A stretch of DNA of 64,000 nucleotides from Jannaschia maritima (GCF_030973515.1 NZ_JARGZA010000003.1:186001-250000), one strand, 5' to 3'. Counted from the stretch's first letter, positions 47,301 through 57,759 are shown. Numbers and translations: made by a program. The notes: generated from the sequence alone by a model not told the origin.

Positions 47301-48242
47301 TCACTCCAGCGCCCCCATCACCGCCGCCTTCGCGTCGCCGCCGTCGAACGTGCTGACGCCGGCCAGCCAGGCGTCCAGGACGTCCGCGTTGGCGGACAGC
47401 CATGCCTTCGCCGCCTCCTGGGGGTCCTCCCCGTCGTTCAGGATGGCGCCCATGATCTCGTTCTCCATGGCCAGCGTGAACTCCAGGTTCTGCAGCAACG
47501 TGCCCAGGTTCGCGCATTCCTCGACCAGGCCGGCGCGGGTGTTGGTGTGGACCGTGGCCCCGCCCAGATCCGGGCCGAAGAAGTCGTCGCCGCCTTCCAG
47601 ATAGGTCAGGTCGAAGTTGGCGTTCATGGGATGCGGCTCCCAGCCCAGGAAGACGATCGGCTCGCCGCGCCGCGTCAGGCGGTCCACCTGCGCCAGCATG
47701 CCCTGTTCGGACGATTCCACCACCTCGAACCCGCCGAGACCGAAGGCGTCTCCGTCGATCATCGACTGGATCAGGCGGTTGCCGTCGTTGCCAGGCTCGA
47801 TCCCGTAGATCTCCGCGTCCAGGGCATCCGCGTTCGCCGCGATGTCGGCGAAGGTGGCGATCCCCAGATCGCGGGCGGCATCGTTCACGGCCAGGGTGTA
47901 CTTCGCGCCTTCCAGGTTGGCGCGCACCGTGTCGACCGTCCCGGCCTCGCGGTAGGGGGCGATGTCGGCCTCCATCGTGGGCATCCAGTTGCCCAGGAAG
48001 ACGTCCACGTCGCCGTTGGCCAGCGAGGTGTAGGTGACCGGCACGGACAGGATCTTGATGTCCGTCTCATAGCCCAGGGCGTCCAGGACCAGCGTGGTGG
48101 CCGCCGTGGTCGCGGTGATGTCCGTCCAGCCGACGTCCGAGAAGACAACCTCCCGACAGGCGGCGTGGGCATCGGCGAGGGCCGTCCCGGCGGTCAAGGT
48201 CAGCGCCGTGGTGGCGGTCAGGATGGTGCGCGTGGCGGTCAT
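47301..48242 (-). CDS. choX: Choline ABC transporter substrate-binding protein
   Basis: A 313-aa periplasmic protein with signal peptide (ending ALADAHA). The aromatic box that holds choline is visible: W39 (VGWTDI), W86 (GNWMPTM), Y115 (GAKYTL) and W201 (LGWEPHP). These match the known ChoX residues W43, W90, Y119 and W205 with a constant offset of four, so the assignment is strong. AGGGAG precedes the ATG at 48242. It is divergent from betI and probably shares the operator between them. Confidence 0.97.
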   Translation of the reverse strand: MTATRTILTATTALTLTAGTALADAHAACREVVFSDVGWTDITATTAATTLVLDALGYETDIKILSVPVTYTSLANGDVDVFLGNWMPTMEADIAPYREAGTVDTVRANLEGAKYTLAVNDAARDLGIATFADIAANADALDAEIYGIEPGNDGNRLIQSMIDGDAFGLGGFEVVESSEQGMLAQVDRLTRRGEPIVFLGWEPHPMNANFDLTYLEGGDDFFGPDLGGATVHTNTRAGLVEECANLGTLLQNLEFTLAMENEIMGAILNDGEDPQEAAKAWLSANADVLDAWLAGVSTFDGGDAKAAVMGALE

Positions 48243-48275
48243 GGTCGTCTCCCTGTTGCATCCGGGCGCCGTTTC

Positions 48276-48297
48276 GTTGATTGACGGGTCAATTAAC
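48276..48297. promoter_or_regulatory. Candidate BetI operator between choX and betI
   Basis: The core ATTGACGGGTCAAT (48280-48293) is a perfect inverted repeat with a 2-base centre, and the half-sites extend to 10 bp with one mismatch. The E. coli BetI site has a similar ATTG...CAAT palindrome. It lies 34 bp from each start, well placed to repress both directions. Confidence 0.65.
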
Positions 48298-48330
48298 GTA
48301 CTCCACCCATTCCGGACGACCAAACCCGAC

Positions 48331-48891
48331 ATGCCGCCATCCCGCAAGCAGATCGAACCCCTCCGCCGCGACGCCCTGGTGCGCGCGGCCATAGGCGAGA
48401 TCGCGGATCGCGGCAGCGCGGACACCACCGTGGCGCGCATCGCGGCGCGGGCGGGCGTGTCGGGCGCGCTGGCGCATCATTACTTCGGCAGCAAGGAGCG
48501 GATCCTGCTCGCCGCGATGCGGCACATCCTGTCGAACTACCGCGCGCAGGCCCGCGCGGCCCTGTCCGCCGCCGTCACGCCGCGGGACCGCCTGCGCGCG
48601 GTGGTGCGGGTCAGCTTCAACGCGGACGCGTTCGACGCGGACGTCGTCGCGGCCTGGCTGGACTTCTACGTCCAGGCCCGGACGCACGCGCCGACCCGGC
48701 GGCTGCTGCGCATCTATCAGCGGCGGTTGCGGTCGAACCTGATCCACGCGCTGCGCCCCCTGACGGACGATCCCGCGGGCGTGGCGGACGGCACGGCGGC
48801 GCTGATCGACGGGGTGTACCTGCGCGCGGCCCTGGGGGCCCCCGCCAATCCCGAACGCACCGTGCTGGAGTGGCTGGAGGCCCGCCTGTGA
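48331..48891 (+). CDS. betI: Transcriptional repressor BetI (TetR family)
   Basis: A 186-aa choline-responsive repressor of the bet genes. The N-terminal helix-turn-helix is VARIAARAGVSGALAHHYFG, preceded by RRDALVRAAIGEIADRG; the core FNADAFDADVVAAWLDFYVQA matches BetI. The ATG at 48331 is the only good start. The stop overlaps the GTG of betC by 4 bp minus one base, so betI is the first gene of betICB-DUF2306-A. Confidence 0.95.
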   Translation: MPPSRKQIEPLRRDALVRAAIGEIADRGSADTTVARIAARAGVSGALAHHYFGSKERILLAAMRHILSNYRAQARAALSAAVTPRDRLRAVVRVSFNADAFDADVVAAWLDFYVQARTHAPTRRLLRIYQRRLRSNLIHALRPLTDDPAGVADGTAALIDGVYLRAALGAPANPERTVLEWLEARL

Positions 48892-50420
48892 ACGTCCTGA
48901 TCCTGATGGTGGACCAACTGAACGGCACGCTGTTCCCCGACGGCCCCGCGCCCTGGCTTCATGCGCCGAACCTGAAGCGGCTGGCCGAACGCTCCACCCG
49001 GTTCCGCAACTGCTATACGGCCAGCCCGCTCTGCGCGCCGGGGCGGGCGTCGTTCATGTCGGGCCTGCTGCCCAGCCGCACGCGGGTCTACGACAACGCG
49101 GCGGAGTTCGCCTCCGACATCCCGACCTATGCCCATCACATGCGGCGGGCGGGCTGGCGGACCTGTCTGTCGGGCAAGATGCACTTCGTCGGCCCCGATC
49201 AGCTGCACGGGTTCGAGGAACGGCTGACCACCGACATCTATCCGGCCGATTTCGGCTGGACCCCCGACTATCGCAATCCGGGCGAGCGCATCGACTGGTG
49301 GTATCACAACATGGGGTCGGTGACGGGGTCCGGCGTGGCCGAGATCACCAACCAGATGGAATACGACGACGAGGTCGCGCACCACGCGAAGATGTGGCTC
49401 TACGACGCCGCGCGGGGCCGCGACGACCGTCCCTGGTGCCTGACGGCCAGCTTCACGCATCCCCACGACCCCTACGTCGCGCGCAGGCGGCTGTGGGATC
49501 TGTACGAGGACTGCCCCCGCCTGATGCCGGAGGTGGGCGAGATGCCGTACGAGGATCACGACCCCCATTCGAAGCGCATCCTCGACGCCAACGACCGGGG
49601 GCATTTCGACGTCACGCCCGAAGACGTGGCCCGGTCGCGCCGCGCGTACTTCGCCAACGTCTCCTACCTGGACGAGAAGGTGGGCGAGATCCTGCAGGTG
49701 CTGGACGACACCCGGCAGGAGGCAACGATCCTGTTCCTGTCCGACCACGGCGACATGCTGGGCGAGCGGGGGCTGTGGTACAAGATGTCCTTCCTCGAAG
49801 GATCGTCGCGCGTGCCGCTGATGATCTCGACCCCCTCGATGGCGCCGGGGCTGGTGACGGATCCCGTCAGCAACATCGACGTGTGCCCGACGCTCTGCGA
49901 CCTGGCGGGCATCGACATGTCGGAGGTGGAACCCTGGACGACGGGGCAATCGCTGCGCGAACTGGGGCAAGGGAAGCGCCGGCAGACGGCGGTGGCGATG
50001 GAATACGCCGCCGAAGGGTCATACGCCCCCTTGGTCGCGCTGCGGCAGGGCCGGTGGAAGTACACCCGCTGCGCCCTGGACCCCGAACAGTTGTTCGACC
50101 TGCACGCCGATCCCCACGAGTTGACCAACCTGGCGGACGGGCTCGACGCGACGGACGGCGCGGGGACCTGGAACACCGACGACCCCGCTGCGGCGCTGGC
50201 CCATTTCCGCGGCGACGCGGACGCGCGCTGGGATCTGGACCGCTTCGACGCGGAGGTCCGCGAAAGCCAGGCCCGCCGCTGGATCGTCTACGAGGCGCTG
50301 CGCCAGGGCGGGTACTATCCCTGGGACTACCAGCCCCTGCGCGTGGCGTCCGAACGCTACATGCGCAACCACATGGACCTGAACGTGCTGGAAGACGCCC
50401 AGCGCGCGCCGAAGGATTGA
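48888..50420 (+). CDS. betC: Choline-sulfatase
   Basis: A 510-aa type I sulfatase that releases choline from choline-O-sulfate. The formylglycine site is C49 in [14 protein letters not shown] (CxPxR). Metal-binding [26 protein letters not shown] and [13 protein letters not shown] are present, and the C terminus is the long choline-sulfatase type ([20 protein letters not shown]). The GTG at 48888 overlaps the betI stop. A separate sulfatase-maturing enzyme is not in the window. Confidence 0.96.
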   Translation: MNVLILMVDQLNGTLFPDGPAPWLHAPNLKRLAERSTRFRNCYTASPLCAPGRASFMSGLLPSRTRVYDNAAEFASDIPTYAHHMRRAGWRTCLSGKMHFVGPDQLHGFEERLTTDIYPADFGWTPDYRNPGERIDWWYHNMGSVTGSGVAEITNQMEYDDEVAHHAKMWLYDAARGRDDRPWCLTASFTHPHDPYVARRRLWDLYEDCPRLMPEVGEMPYEDHDPHSKRILDANDRGHFDVTPEDVARSRRAYFANVSYLDEKVGEILQVLDDTRQEATILFLSDHGDMLGERGLWYKMSFLEGSSRVPLMISTPSMAPGLVTDPVSNIDVCPTLCDLAGIDMSEVEPWTTGQSLRELGQGKRRQTAVAMEYAAEGSYAPLVALRQGRWKYTRCALDPEQLFDLHADPHELTNLADGLDATDGAGTWNTDDPAAALAHFRGDADARWDLDRFDAEVRESQARRWIVYEALRQGGYYPWDYQPLRVASERYMRNHMDLNVLEDAQRAPKD

Positions 50421-50424
50421 CCCT

Positions 50425-51888
50425 ATGACCGATCGTCCCGACGCTCAGCCACGGGCCAGCCACTTCGTCGACGGCGATTACGTCGAGGACCGGGCGGGCG
50501 AGCCGATCCCCGTGATCTATCCCGCCACGGGCGAAACGATCGCCACCGTCCATGCCGCGACGCCCGACGTGGTGGACCGCGCGCTGACCTCCGCCGCGCG
50601 GGCGCAGGCCGACTGGGCCGCGACCGATCCGACCGAACGGGGGCGCATCCTGCGACGGGCCGCCGACCTGATCCGCGAACGCAACCGCGACCTGTCGGTG
50701 CTGGAAACGCTGGATACCGGCAAGCCTTTGCAGGAAACGCTGGTGGCCGACGCCACCTCGGGTGCCGACGCGCTGGAATACTTCGGCGGGCTGGCGGCCG
50801 ACGTCACCGGCACCACGATGCGGTTCGGCGACGACTGGGCCTATACGATCCGGCGGCCCCTTGGCGTCTGCGTCGGCATCGGGGCCTGGAACTATCCCAC
50901 CCAGATCGCCTGCTGGAAGGGCGCGCCCGCCTTGGCGACCGGCAACGCGATGGTCTTCAAGCCGTCGGAGACGACCCCCCTCTGCGCCCTGAAGGTGGCG
51001 GAGATCCTCGTGGAGGCCGGGCTGCCGCCGGGTCTGTTCAACGTCGTGCAGGGGCTGGGCGCGGTGGGCGCAGCGCTGACCACCGACCCCCGCGTGGCCA
51101 AGGTGTCGCTGACGGGTTCCGTCCCCACGGGGCGCAAGGTCGCGGCCGCCGCGGCGGGCGAGATGAAGCACGTCACGATGGAGCTAGGCGGCAAGTCCCC
51201 CATCCTGGTCTTCGACGACGCCGACGTGGACGACGCGGTGTCGGGCGCGATCAACGGCAACTTCTATTCGTCGGGCCAGGTCTGCTCCAACGGGACGCGG
51301 GTCTTCGTGCAGAGTGGGATCATGGACGCGTTCCTGTCCCGCCTGACCGAACGGCTGGCGGGCGTGGTGCCCGGCGACCCGCTGGACGAAGGCGTGAACT
51401 ACGGCCCCATGACCACGCGGGCCCAGATGGACATCGTGCTGCGCCACCTGGACACGGTGCGTGCCGAAGGCGCGCGGGTGGTCGCGGGCGGCAAGCGGAT
51501 GGACCGCGACGGCTGGTGGATCGAGCCCACGATCCTGGCCGACCTGCGCGACGACATGGCCGCCGTGCGCGAGGAGATCTTCGGCCCCGTGATGTCCGTC
51601 CTGACCTTCGCCACCGAAGACGAAGCCGTGGCCCGCGCCAACGACACGCCGTTCGGGCTGTCGGCGGGCCTGTTCACCCGCGACCTGACCCGCGCGCACC
51701 GCGTCGTGGCGCGGCTGCAGGCGGGGACCTGCTGGATCAACCAGTACAACCTGACCCCGCCCGGTATGCCCTTCGGCGGATCGAAGCAGTCCGGCATCGG
51801 ACGCGAGAACGCGCGCGTCGCGATGGACCACTTCACGGAAGTCCAGACCGTCTATGTCGGCATGGGCCCGGTGGAGGCCGCGTACTGA
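50425..51888 (+). CDS. betB: Betaine-aldehyde dehydrogenase
   Basis: A 487-aa NAD(P)-linked aldehyde dehydrogenase that makes glycine betaine. Catalytic C287 ([11 protein letters not shown]) and E253 ([10 protein letters not shown]) are present, with [11 protein letters not shown] and [11 protein letters not shown] as BADH marks. It is 4 bp downstream of betC and followed by a short membrane gene 1 bp after its stop. Confidence 0.97.
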   Translation: MTDRPDAQPRASHFVDGDYVEDRAGEPIPVIYPATGETIATVHAATPDVVDRALTSAARAQADWAATDPTERGRILRRAADLIRERNRDLSVLETLDTGKPLQETLVADATSGADALEYFGGLAADVTGTTMRFGDDWAYTIRRPLGVCVGIGAWNYPTQIACWKGAPALATGNAMVFKPSETTPLCALKVAEILVEAGLPPGLFNVVQGLGAVGAALTTDPRVAKVSLTGSVPTGRKVAAAAAGEMKHVTMELGGKSPILVFDDADVDDAVSGAINGNFYSSGQVCSNGTRVFVQSGIMDAFLSRLTERLAGVVPGDPLDEGVNYGPMTTRAQMDIVLRHLDTVRAEGARVVAGGKRMDRDGWWIEPTILADLRDDMAAVREEIFGPVMSVLTFATEDEAVARANDTPFGLSAGLFTRDLTRAHRVVARLQAGTCWINQYNLTPPGMPFGGSKQSGIGRENARVAMDHFTEVQTVYVGMGPVEAAY

Positions 51889-51889
51889 G

Positions 51890-52285
51890 ATGAACCCATC
51901 CGCCTTGCTGACGGCGCCTCCGCCGATCCCGCTGCACGCTCTGGCCGCGCTCCTCGCCATCGTCCTGGGCGCGGTGCAGTTCGCCTTGCCCAAGGGCACG
52001 ATGCGGCATCGCATCATGGGCCACGCATGGGCGGTCCTCCTGGCGGGGGTCGCCGTCAGCGGATTGTTCATCCAGCAGATCCGCAGCTTCGGCCCCTTCT
52101 CGGGCATCCACCTGCTTTCGATCTTCACGCTGATCATGCTGGCCGTCGCGGTGCGCGACGCACGCCGCGGCAAGGTCGGGGCGCACAAGCGCGGCATGAT
52201 CTACCTCTATGGCCTGGCCCTGCTGCTGACGGGCGCCTTCACCCTGCTGCCGGGCCGCATCATGCACGAGGTCCTGTTCGGATGA
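51890..52285 (+). CDS. DUF2306-like four-helix membrane protein
   Basis: A 131-aa protein with four transmembrane helices (about 13-33, 44-64, 71-92, 104-125). The pairing of [20 protein letters not shown] and [11 protein letters not shown] resembles DUF2306 proteins, which are of unknown function. It sits between betB and betA, overlapping the betA start by 4 bp, so it is made with the choline oxidation enzymes. It is not part of the standard bet set. Confidence 0.78.
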   Translation: MNPSALLTAPPPIPLHALAALLAIVLGAVQFALPKGTMRHRIMGHAWAVLLAGVAVSGLFIQQIRSFGPFSGIHLLSIFTLIMLAVAVRDARRGKVGAHKRGMIYLYGLALLLTGAFTLLPGRIMHEVLFG

Positions 52286-53937
52286 CCGACAAGACGGCGG
52301 ATTACGTGATCGTGGGCGCGGGCAGCGCCGGGTGCGCGGTCGCCTATCGCCTAGCCGAAGCCGGCAAGTCGGTGCTGGTGGTCGAACACGGCGGCACCGA
52401 CTGGGGTCCGCTGATCCAGATGCCCGGCGCGCTGTCCTATCCGATGAACATGGACCGCTACGATTGGGGCATGGCGTCCGAACCGGAACCCCATCTGGGC
52501 GGCCGCGTGCTGGCCACGCCGCGCGGCAAGGTCCTGGGCGGGTCGAGCAGCATCAACGGCATGGTCTATGTGCGCGGGCACGCGATGGACTACGACCATT
52601 GGGCGGAGGCGGGCGCCCACGGCTGGGCCCATGCCGACGTCCTGCCCTATTTCAAGCGCATGGAGTCCTGGCACGACGGGGGCCATGGCGGCGACCCCGA
52701 CTGGCGCGGCTCGGACGGCCCGCTGCACGTCACGCGGGGCACGCGCGAGAACCCGCTCTACGAGGCCTTCGTCGAAGCGGGACGGCAGGCGGGCTACGAA
52801 ACGACGGACGACTACAACGGCCGCAAGCAGGAAGGCTTCGGCCCGATGGAGCAGACGGTCTGGAAGGGCCGCCGCTGGTCCGCTGCGAACGCCTACCTGC
52901 GCCCCGCCATCGCATCCGGCAACTGCGCGGTCGTGAACGGACTGGTCGCGAAGGTCGTGATCCGGGACGGTCGCGCAACCGGCGTCCGGCTTGCGGACGG
53001 CGACACGGTCCACGCGCGGGCGGAGGTGATCGTCAGCGCATCGGCCCTGAACTCCCCCAAGCTCCTGATGCTGTCGGGCATCGGCCCCGCGGGCCACCTG
53101 GCGGAGCATGGGATCGAGGTCCTGGCCGACCGCCCCGGCGTGGGTGCGAACCTGATGGACCACCTGGAGATGTACGTCCAAATGGCCGCGTCCCAGCCCA
53201 TCACACTCTACAGGTACTGGAACCTATGGGGCAAGGCGTGGGTCGGGGCGAACTGGCTGTTCCGCCGCCGGGGGCCCGGGGCCACGAACAACTTTGAATC
53301 CGCGGCCTTTGTCCGGTCCAGGGCGGGCGTCCCCTATCCCGACATCCAGTACCACTTCCTTCCCATCGCCGTGCGCTACGACGGTCAGGCCGCCAGCGAG
53401 GGGCACGGCTTTCAGGCCCATGTAGGGCCGATGCGGTCCAAGTCGCGCGGCAGCGTGACCCTGCGCTCGGCCGACCCCGCGGCGAACCCGGTGATCCGCT
53501 TCAACTACATGTCGCATCCCGACGACTGGCGCGACTTCCGCACCTGCATCCGCCTGACGCGCGAAATCTTCGCGCAGGAGGCCTTCGCCCCCTATAGGCG
53601 GCACGAGATCCAGCCGGGCGAACGCGTGCGGACCGACGACGAACTGGACGAGGCGATCCGCGAGCACGTGGAATCGGCGTACCATCCCTGCGGCACCTGC
53701 CGGATGGGTCGGGCGGACGACCCGACCGCCGTGGTGGACCCCGAATGCCGCGTCATCGGCGTGGAGGGATTGCGCGTGGCCGACAGCTCGATCTTCCCGC
53801 GCATCACGAACGGGAACCTCAACGGCCCGTCGATCATGACGGGCGAGAAGGCGTCGGACCACATCCTGGGCCGCACCCTGCCCCGGTCGAACGCGCAACC
53901 CTGGATTCACCCCGATTGGCGGACCGAGCAGCGCTAG
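52282..53937 (+). CDS. betA: Choline dehydrogenase
   Basis: A 551-aa GMC-family flavoenzyme that oxidises choline to betaine aldehyde at the membrane. FAD fold [17 protein letters not shown] at 12-28, [20 protein letters not shown] and the C-terminal [10 protein letters not shown] with the catalytic His, followed by [15 protein letters not shown]. It is coupled to the small membrane gene by ATGA. With choXWV and betC it gives a complete route from choline or choline sulfate to betaine. Confidence 0.97.
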   Translation: MTDKTADYVIVGAGSAGCAVAYRLAEAGKSVLVVEHGGTDWGPLIQMPGALSYPMNMDRYDWGMASEPEPHLGGRVLATPRGKVLGGSSSINGMVYVRGHAMDYDHWAEAGAHGWAHADVLPYFKRMESWHDGGHGGDPDWRGSDGPLHVTRGTRENPLYEAFVEAGRQAGYETTDDYNGRKQEGFGPMEQTVWKGRRWSAANAYLRPAIASGNCAVVNGLVAKVVIRDGRATGVRLADGDTVHARAEVIVSASALNSPKLLMLSGIGPAGHLAEHGIEVLADRPGVGANLMDHLEMYVQMAASQPITLYRYWNLWGKAWVGANWLFRRRGPGATNNFESAAFVRSRAGVPYPDIQYHFLPIAVRYDGQAASEGHGFQAHVGPMRSKSRGSVTLRSADPAANPVIRFNYMSHPDDWRDFRTCIRLTREIFAQEAFAPYRRHEIQPGERVRTDDELDEAIREHVESAYHPCGTCRMGRADDPTAVVDPECRVIGVEGLRVADSSIFPRITNGNLNGPSIMTGEKASDHILGRTLPRSNAQPWIHPDWRTEQR

Positions 53938-53977
53938 GCCGCTTGAACCCGCGCCCGGAACGGGGCATCCCGCTTCG

Positions 53978-53991
53978 TGAATACGTATTCA
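53978..53991. promoter_or_regulatory. Perfect 14-bp palindrome upstream of the SnoaL-like gene
   Basis: TGAATACGTATTCA is fully self-complementary and lies 13 bp from the ATG at 54005, in a 67-bp gap after betA. It looks like a repressor site of a GntR or TetR type. It may set the following two genes apart from the bet operon. Confidence 0.6.
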
Positions 53992-54004
53992 TAAGGCGGA
54001 TCCG

Positions 54005-55030
54005 ATGAAGGGCTTCTCGCAGCGTTGGGCCGACTTCCCCGACTACATCCTGGGCATCACCAAGGAGATCTGGGAGGAGCGCGGCCTCCACACCCTGCAC
54101 GACTGCTATGCCGAGGACCTGCCGATGCGGTTCCCGTCCGGCTTGCTGCGCGGCCGGCGCGCGGTGATCGACGGCACGCGCGCGACGCTGGTGGAGTTTC
54201 CCGACCGGGAGCTTCTGGGCGAGGACGTGATCTGGTGCGGCACGCCCGACGATCACATGCTGTCATCGCACCGGTTGATCAGCCGGGGCACGCATCGGGG
54301 CCACGGCTTCTTCGGCGCGCCCACGGGCAGGCCGTTCTGCGTGCGCGCCATCGCCGACTGCGCCGCGCGGAACAACTACATCGACGACGAATGGCTGTGC
54401 CGCGACACGTCGGGCATCGTGCTGCAACTGGGGATGGAACCGCGCGCCTTCACCCGCGAGCTGATCGCGCGGGAAGGCGGGCCGGAGAAGGCGGTGCGCC
54501 CCTTCCACCCGCGCGACGACGTTCCCGGCCCCTATACGGCGAAGGGCAACGACGACCGGGTGGGCCAGGATTATGCCGACGCCCTGACCCGCATCATGGA
54601 GGGCAACGAGCTGTCGTTGATCGCGCGGACCTACGACCGCGCCTGCCGGACCGAGCAGCCCGGCGCCCGCGGCGATTGGGGCTGGGCGCATGCGGAACGC
54701 GAATGGATGGGACTGCGCGCGGCGTTCCCGTCCGCGGCCTTCGCGATCGACCACTGCATCGGGCGGACCGATGACCCCATGCGCCCGCCCCGCGCCGCAT
54801 TGCGCTGGTCGCTGACCGGCACCCATGACGGGCGTGGCCCCTTCGGCGACCCCACGGGGGCGGAGGTCCACGTGATGGGCTTCACCCATGCGGAACTGGG
54901 GCCCTGGGGCTGGCGGCGCGAATACACGGTCTATGACGAGGTCAGCATCTGGAAGCAGATCCTGCTGCACACGGGCCAGGTGGACGACGCGCCCAACCTC
55001 GACGCGCCGCTGCACGCCCCCCTTGGCTGA
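54005..55030 (+). CDS. SnoaL-like (NTF2-fold) double-domain protein
   Basis: A 341-aa protein built of two SnoaL/polyketide-cyclase-like NTF2 domains: the first around YAEDLPMRFPSGLLRGRRAVIDGTRATL (about 36-63), the second around RTYDRACRTEQPG to HVMGFTHAELGPWGWRREYTVYDE. Such domains act as small-molecule isomerases/hydrolases or as binding proteins. The substrate is unknown. It follows the ATACGTAT palindrome and overlaps the next gene. Confidence 0.72.
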   Translation: MKGFSQRWADFPDYILGITKEIWEERGLHTLHDCYAEDLPMRFPSGLLRGRRAVIDGTRATLVEFPDRELLGEDVIWCGTPDDHMLSSHRLISRGTHRGHGFFGAPTGRPFCVRAIADCAARNNYIDDEWLCRDTSGIVLQLGMEPRAFTRELIAREGGPEKAVRPFHPRDDVPGPYTAKGNDDRVGQDYADALTRIMEGNELSLIARTYDRACRTEQPGARGDWGWAHAEREWMGLRAAFPSAAFAIDHCIGRTDDPMRPPRAALRWSLTGTHDGRGPFGDPTGAEVHVMGFTHAELGPWGWRREYTVYDEVSIWKQILLHTGQVDDAPNLDAPLHAPLG

Positions 55031-55754
55031 CCTGCCGCTGGTCCTGCTGCCGGGCATGATGTGCGACGCCCGGCTGTTCGCGCCGCAGGTCGCCGCCCTG
55101 TCCGCGGATCGCGAGGTGCGCGTCCTGCCCATCGCGGACCACGACACGACCGCCGCCCTGGCCCGCGCCGTGCTGGACGCCGCCCCCCACCGCTTCGCGC
55201 TCGGCGGCCTTTCGATGGGCGGCATCGTGGCGATGGAGGTGGCGGCCCTGGCGCCGGAGCGCATCGCCGGCCTGTGCCTGATGGACACCAACCCGCGCGC
55301 GGAGGCGGCCGAGGTCGCGGCCCGGCGCGAGCCGCAGATCGAGCGCGTCCGCGCGAGCCATCTGCGCGCGGTCATGCGCGACGAGATGAAGCCCAACTAC
55401 CTGGCGCCCGGCCCCGACCGCGCAGCGGTCCTGGACCTATGCATGGCGATGGCGGAATCGCTGGGTCCGGACGTGTTCGTCCGGCAGTCCCGCGCCCTTC
55501 AGACCCGCGCCGATCGGCGCGACACGCTGCGCGGCCTCACCGTCCCGTCGCTGGTCCTGTGCGGCCGCGACGACACGCTGTGCCCCCTGCACCGGCACAC
55601 CGAGATGGCCGACCTGTTGCCCGACGCCGAACTTGTCGTGATCGACGGGGCGGGCCATCTGCCGGTGCTGGAACGGCCCAAGGCCACGAATGCCGCGGTG
55701 GCCGCTTGGCTCGGGCGCGTCGGCGGACGATCGTCCCGGGGCGAGGACGGTTAA
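55023..55754 (+). CDS. Alpha/beta hydrolase, TTG start
   Basis: A 243-aa hydrolase. The nucleophile elbow is LGGLSMGGIVAMEVA (GLSMG, catalytic Ser), the acid is near LVLCGRDDTLCP and the His is in VIDGAGHLPVLE. No ATG lies before the first strand; the TTG at 55023 is taken as the start and overlaps the upstream gene by 8 bp. The substrate is unknown; co-expression with the SnoaL-like gene suggests a joint catabolic step. Confidence 0.83.
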   Translation: MADLPLVLLPGMMCDARLFAPQVAALSADREVRVLPIADHDTTAALARAVLDAAPHRFALGGLSMGGIVAMEVAALAPERIAGLCLMDTNPRAEAAEVAARREPQIERVRASHLRAVMRDEMKPNYLAPGPDRAAVLDLCMAMAESLGPDVFVRQSRALQTRADRRDTLRGLTVPSLVLCGRDDTLCPLHRHTEMADLLPDAELVVIDGAGHLPVLERPKATNAAVAAWLGRVGGRSSRGEDG

Positions 55755-55789
55755 CTCCCTATCAACGTCCGTCGACCTAGACCGACGGC

Positions 55790-56539
55790 GTGACAGACTT
55801 CGTCCAAACCATCGCGCTCCACCTGTCCGACGATCTGAAGCCGGGTCGTCCCCACTGGCAGGTCATGCGCGCGACCATCGAGATCCCCTTCCTCATGCGC
55901 GTCTTCGGTCTGCGCATGTCACTCTTCACAGCCGCGAGCGCGCTGACGCGGAACCCCGAACACCGCAACCGTTCCCTGGCCGCTCTGTCCAGCGCGCGCG
56001 AAGGCTTCGAGGTCAACTTCCGTGCGCTGCAGGACCCGTCCGCCATCCTGACCGATCAGCCCGCCGCCGTTGCGCTGGTCGGGGCGACGATGACGGCGCT
56101 GCCGGACGCGATGGCGTCCGTGATACGCTATCGCACGATGATCGACGGCCTGAAGCATTCGATCGAACGGGACGAACTGGATCCCGACGCCTTCGACAGC
56201 CACCTGGAGGTCGCCTACGAGGACATGACCCCCGCCCTCCAGGCGGTGCAGGCGAAGATGAGCGAGTTGTGCGCGTCGGAGATCGCCGAAACCCACGCGA
56301 CGGCGGAGGCCGCGCAGCGCGACGCAGCCGACGCGGTGACCGAGATCGCCGACGTCGCGCGCATGGTGCGGCTCATCTCGCTCAACGCAAGGGTGGAGGC
56401 CGCCCGCGCGGGCGAGGCGGGTCGCGGCTTCGCGGTGATCGCGTCCGAGATCAAGTCGCTCTCCGAGCAGACCGAACTTGCCTCCGCGCGGATCGGCAGC
56501 GCGGTGGACACGATGATGGCGCAGCTCCGAACGGCCTGA
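55790..56539 (+). CDS. Soluble truncated chemoreceptor-like protein
   Basis: A 249-aa protein, GTG start at 55790, with no signal peptide or membrane helix. The last ~70 residues are the methyl-accepting signalling core: [20 protein letters not shown], then [24 protein letters not shown], after which the protein stops where normal receptors continue. The first ~180 residues are a helical region of unknown type. It may be a cytoplasmic receptor or a truncated adaptor for CheA/CheW. Confidence 0.8.
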   Translation: MTDFVQTIALHLSDDLKPGRPHWQVMRATIEIPFLMRVFGLRMSLFTAASALTRNPEHRNRSLAALSSAREGFEVNFRALQDPSAILTDQPAAVALVGATMTALPDAMASVIRYRTMIDGLKHSIERDELDPDAFDSHLEVAYEDMTPALQAVQAKMSELCASEIAETHATAEAAQRDAADAVTEIADVARMVRLISLNARVEAARAGEAGRGFAVIASEIKSLSEQTELASARIGSAVDTMMAQLRTA

Positions 56540-56548
56540 TCGGCCGCG

Positions 56549-56761
56549 CTACCGGTACTCCTCCGGATCGAACGCCACGAAGAAGTTCCACGCCATCCAC
56601 GCGCAGGCCGCGCCGAACAGGATGGCCCAGAAGACCGCGCCGTTCAGCACCTCCATCACCGTCCAGCCCGCCACCAGGACCGTGGCCAGCACCCGCGACC
56701 ACAGGGGTCGGAACATCGGATGCGCCAGGCTCAGGAAGCCGCGCTTCTTCCCGTCGCTCAT
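56549..56761 (-). CDS. DUF3329-like small membrane protein
   Basis: A 70-aa protein with two hydrophobic segments (about 22-40 and 43-62) in the pattern HPMFRPLWSRVLATVLVAGW, which fits DUF3329-type proteins. The start at 56761 overlaps the stop of the upstream dehydrogenase by 4 bp. It is the last gene of the leftward transport operon. Function unknown. Confidence 0.72.
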   Translation of the reverse strand: MSDGKKRGFLSLAHPMFRPLWSRVLATVLVAGWTVMEVLNGAVFWAILFGAACAWMAWNFFVAFDPEEYR

Positions 56762-57759
56762 GCGACGTCCACCGTCCGGCCCGTGCGGACCGATTCCAGC
56801 GCCGCGTCCGCCAGCACGAGCGCGCGCAGCCCGTCCTCGCCCGTGGTGGCGGGCGTCGTGCCGTCGCGCAGGCAGGCGGTGAAATGCGCGATCTCGGCGG
56901 CATAGGCGTCCGCGTAGCGCGTCATGAAGGAGTCCAGCAGCGGCGGATCGGTGTAGCCACCCTCCCCCGCCAGGGTGATCCGCGCGGCATGAGGGTTCGC
57001 CGCCGACACCGCACCCGCCGAGCCATGGACCTCGATCCGCTGATCGTAGCCATAGGTCGCGCGGCGCGAGTTGTGGATGGAGCACATCGCACCGCTCGCC
57101 GTCTGCAACGTGACGATCGCGCTGTCGTAGTCGCCCGCTTCGCCGATGGCCGGGTCCACCAGGGTCGCCGCCTGCGCCGTGACGCGGACCGGCTCGTCCG
57201 GCAGCAGCCAGCGCGCGACGTCCAGGTCGTGGATCATCATGTCCCGGAACAGCCCGCCCGAGCGTTCGATATACGCGATCGGCGGCGGGGCGGGGTCGCG
57301 AGCCGTCAGGTGGATCATCTCGACCGCGCCGATGCGGCCCTCGTCGATCGCAGCCTTCAAGGCGCGAAAGTCGGGATCGTGGCGGCGCTGGAAGCCGACC
57401 ATCAGGACGGCGCCCGTCTCGCGCACCACGTCCAGGCAGGCCCGCACCCGGGCGGCGTCCAGGTCCACGGGTTTCTCGCAGAACACGGCCTTGCCCGCCC
57501 GCGCGAAGCGTTCGATCAGCGCGGCATGGGTGTCGGTGGGCGTGCAGATCATCACCGCGTCCACGTCGTCCGCCGCTTCGATCGCCGCCATGTCCCGGAT
57601 CGTGCCGCCGTGACGATCCACCACCGCCCGCGCCGCCATGGCGTCGGGGTCGTGGACTGCGACCAGGCGCGCGCCTTCGGTGGCGGCGATGGCACGGGCG
57701 TGGACCTGTCCGATCCGCCCCGCCCCCAGCACCGCATAGCGGACGGGATCATACGGCAT
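56758..57759 (-). CDS. Inositol 2-dehydrogenase-type Gfo/Idh/MocA oxidoreductase
   Basis: A 333-aa NAD-dependent sugar/polyol dehydrogenase. Rossmann motif VLGAGRIGQVHARAIA at about 10-25; the active-site lysine is in FCEKPVDLD and the substrate block is GGLFRDMMIHDLDVARWLL, which is typical of IolG. It overlaps the transporter ATPase end by 11 bp and the membrane gene by 4 bp. The substrate is likely myo-inositol or a similar cyclitol. Confidence 0.86.
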   Translation of the reverse strand: MPYDPVRYAVLGAGRIGQVHARAIAATEGARLVAVHDPDAMAARAVVDRHGGTIRDMAAIEAADDVDAVMICTPTDTHAALIERFARAGKAVFCEKPVDLDAARVRACLDVVRETGAVLMVGFQRRHDPDFRALKAAIDEGRIGAVEMIHLTARDPAPPPIAYIERSGGLFRDMMIHDLDVARWLLPDEPVRVTAQAATLVDPAIGEAGDYDSAIVTLQTASGAMCSIHNSRRATYGYDQRIEVHGSAGAVSAANPHAARITLAGEGGYTDPPLLDSFMTRYADAYAAEIAHFTACLRDGTTPATTGEDGLRALVLADAALESVRTGRTVDVA

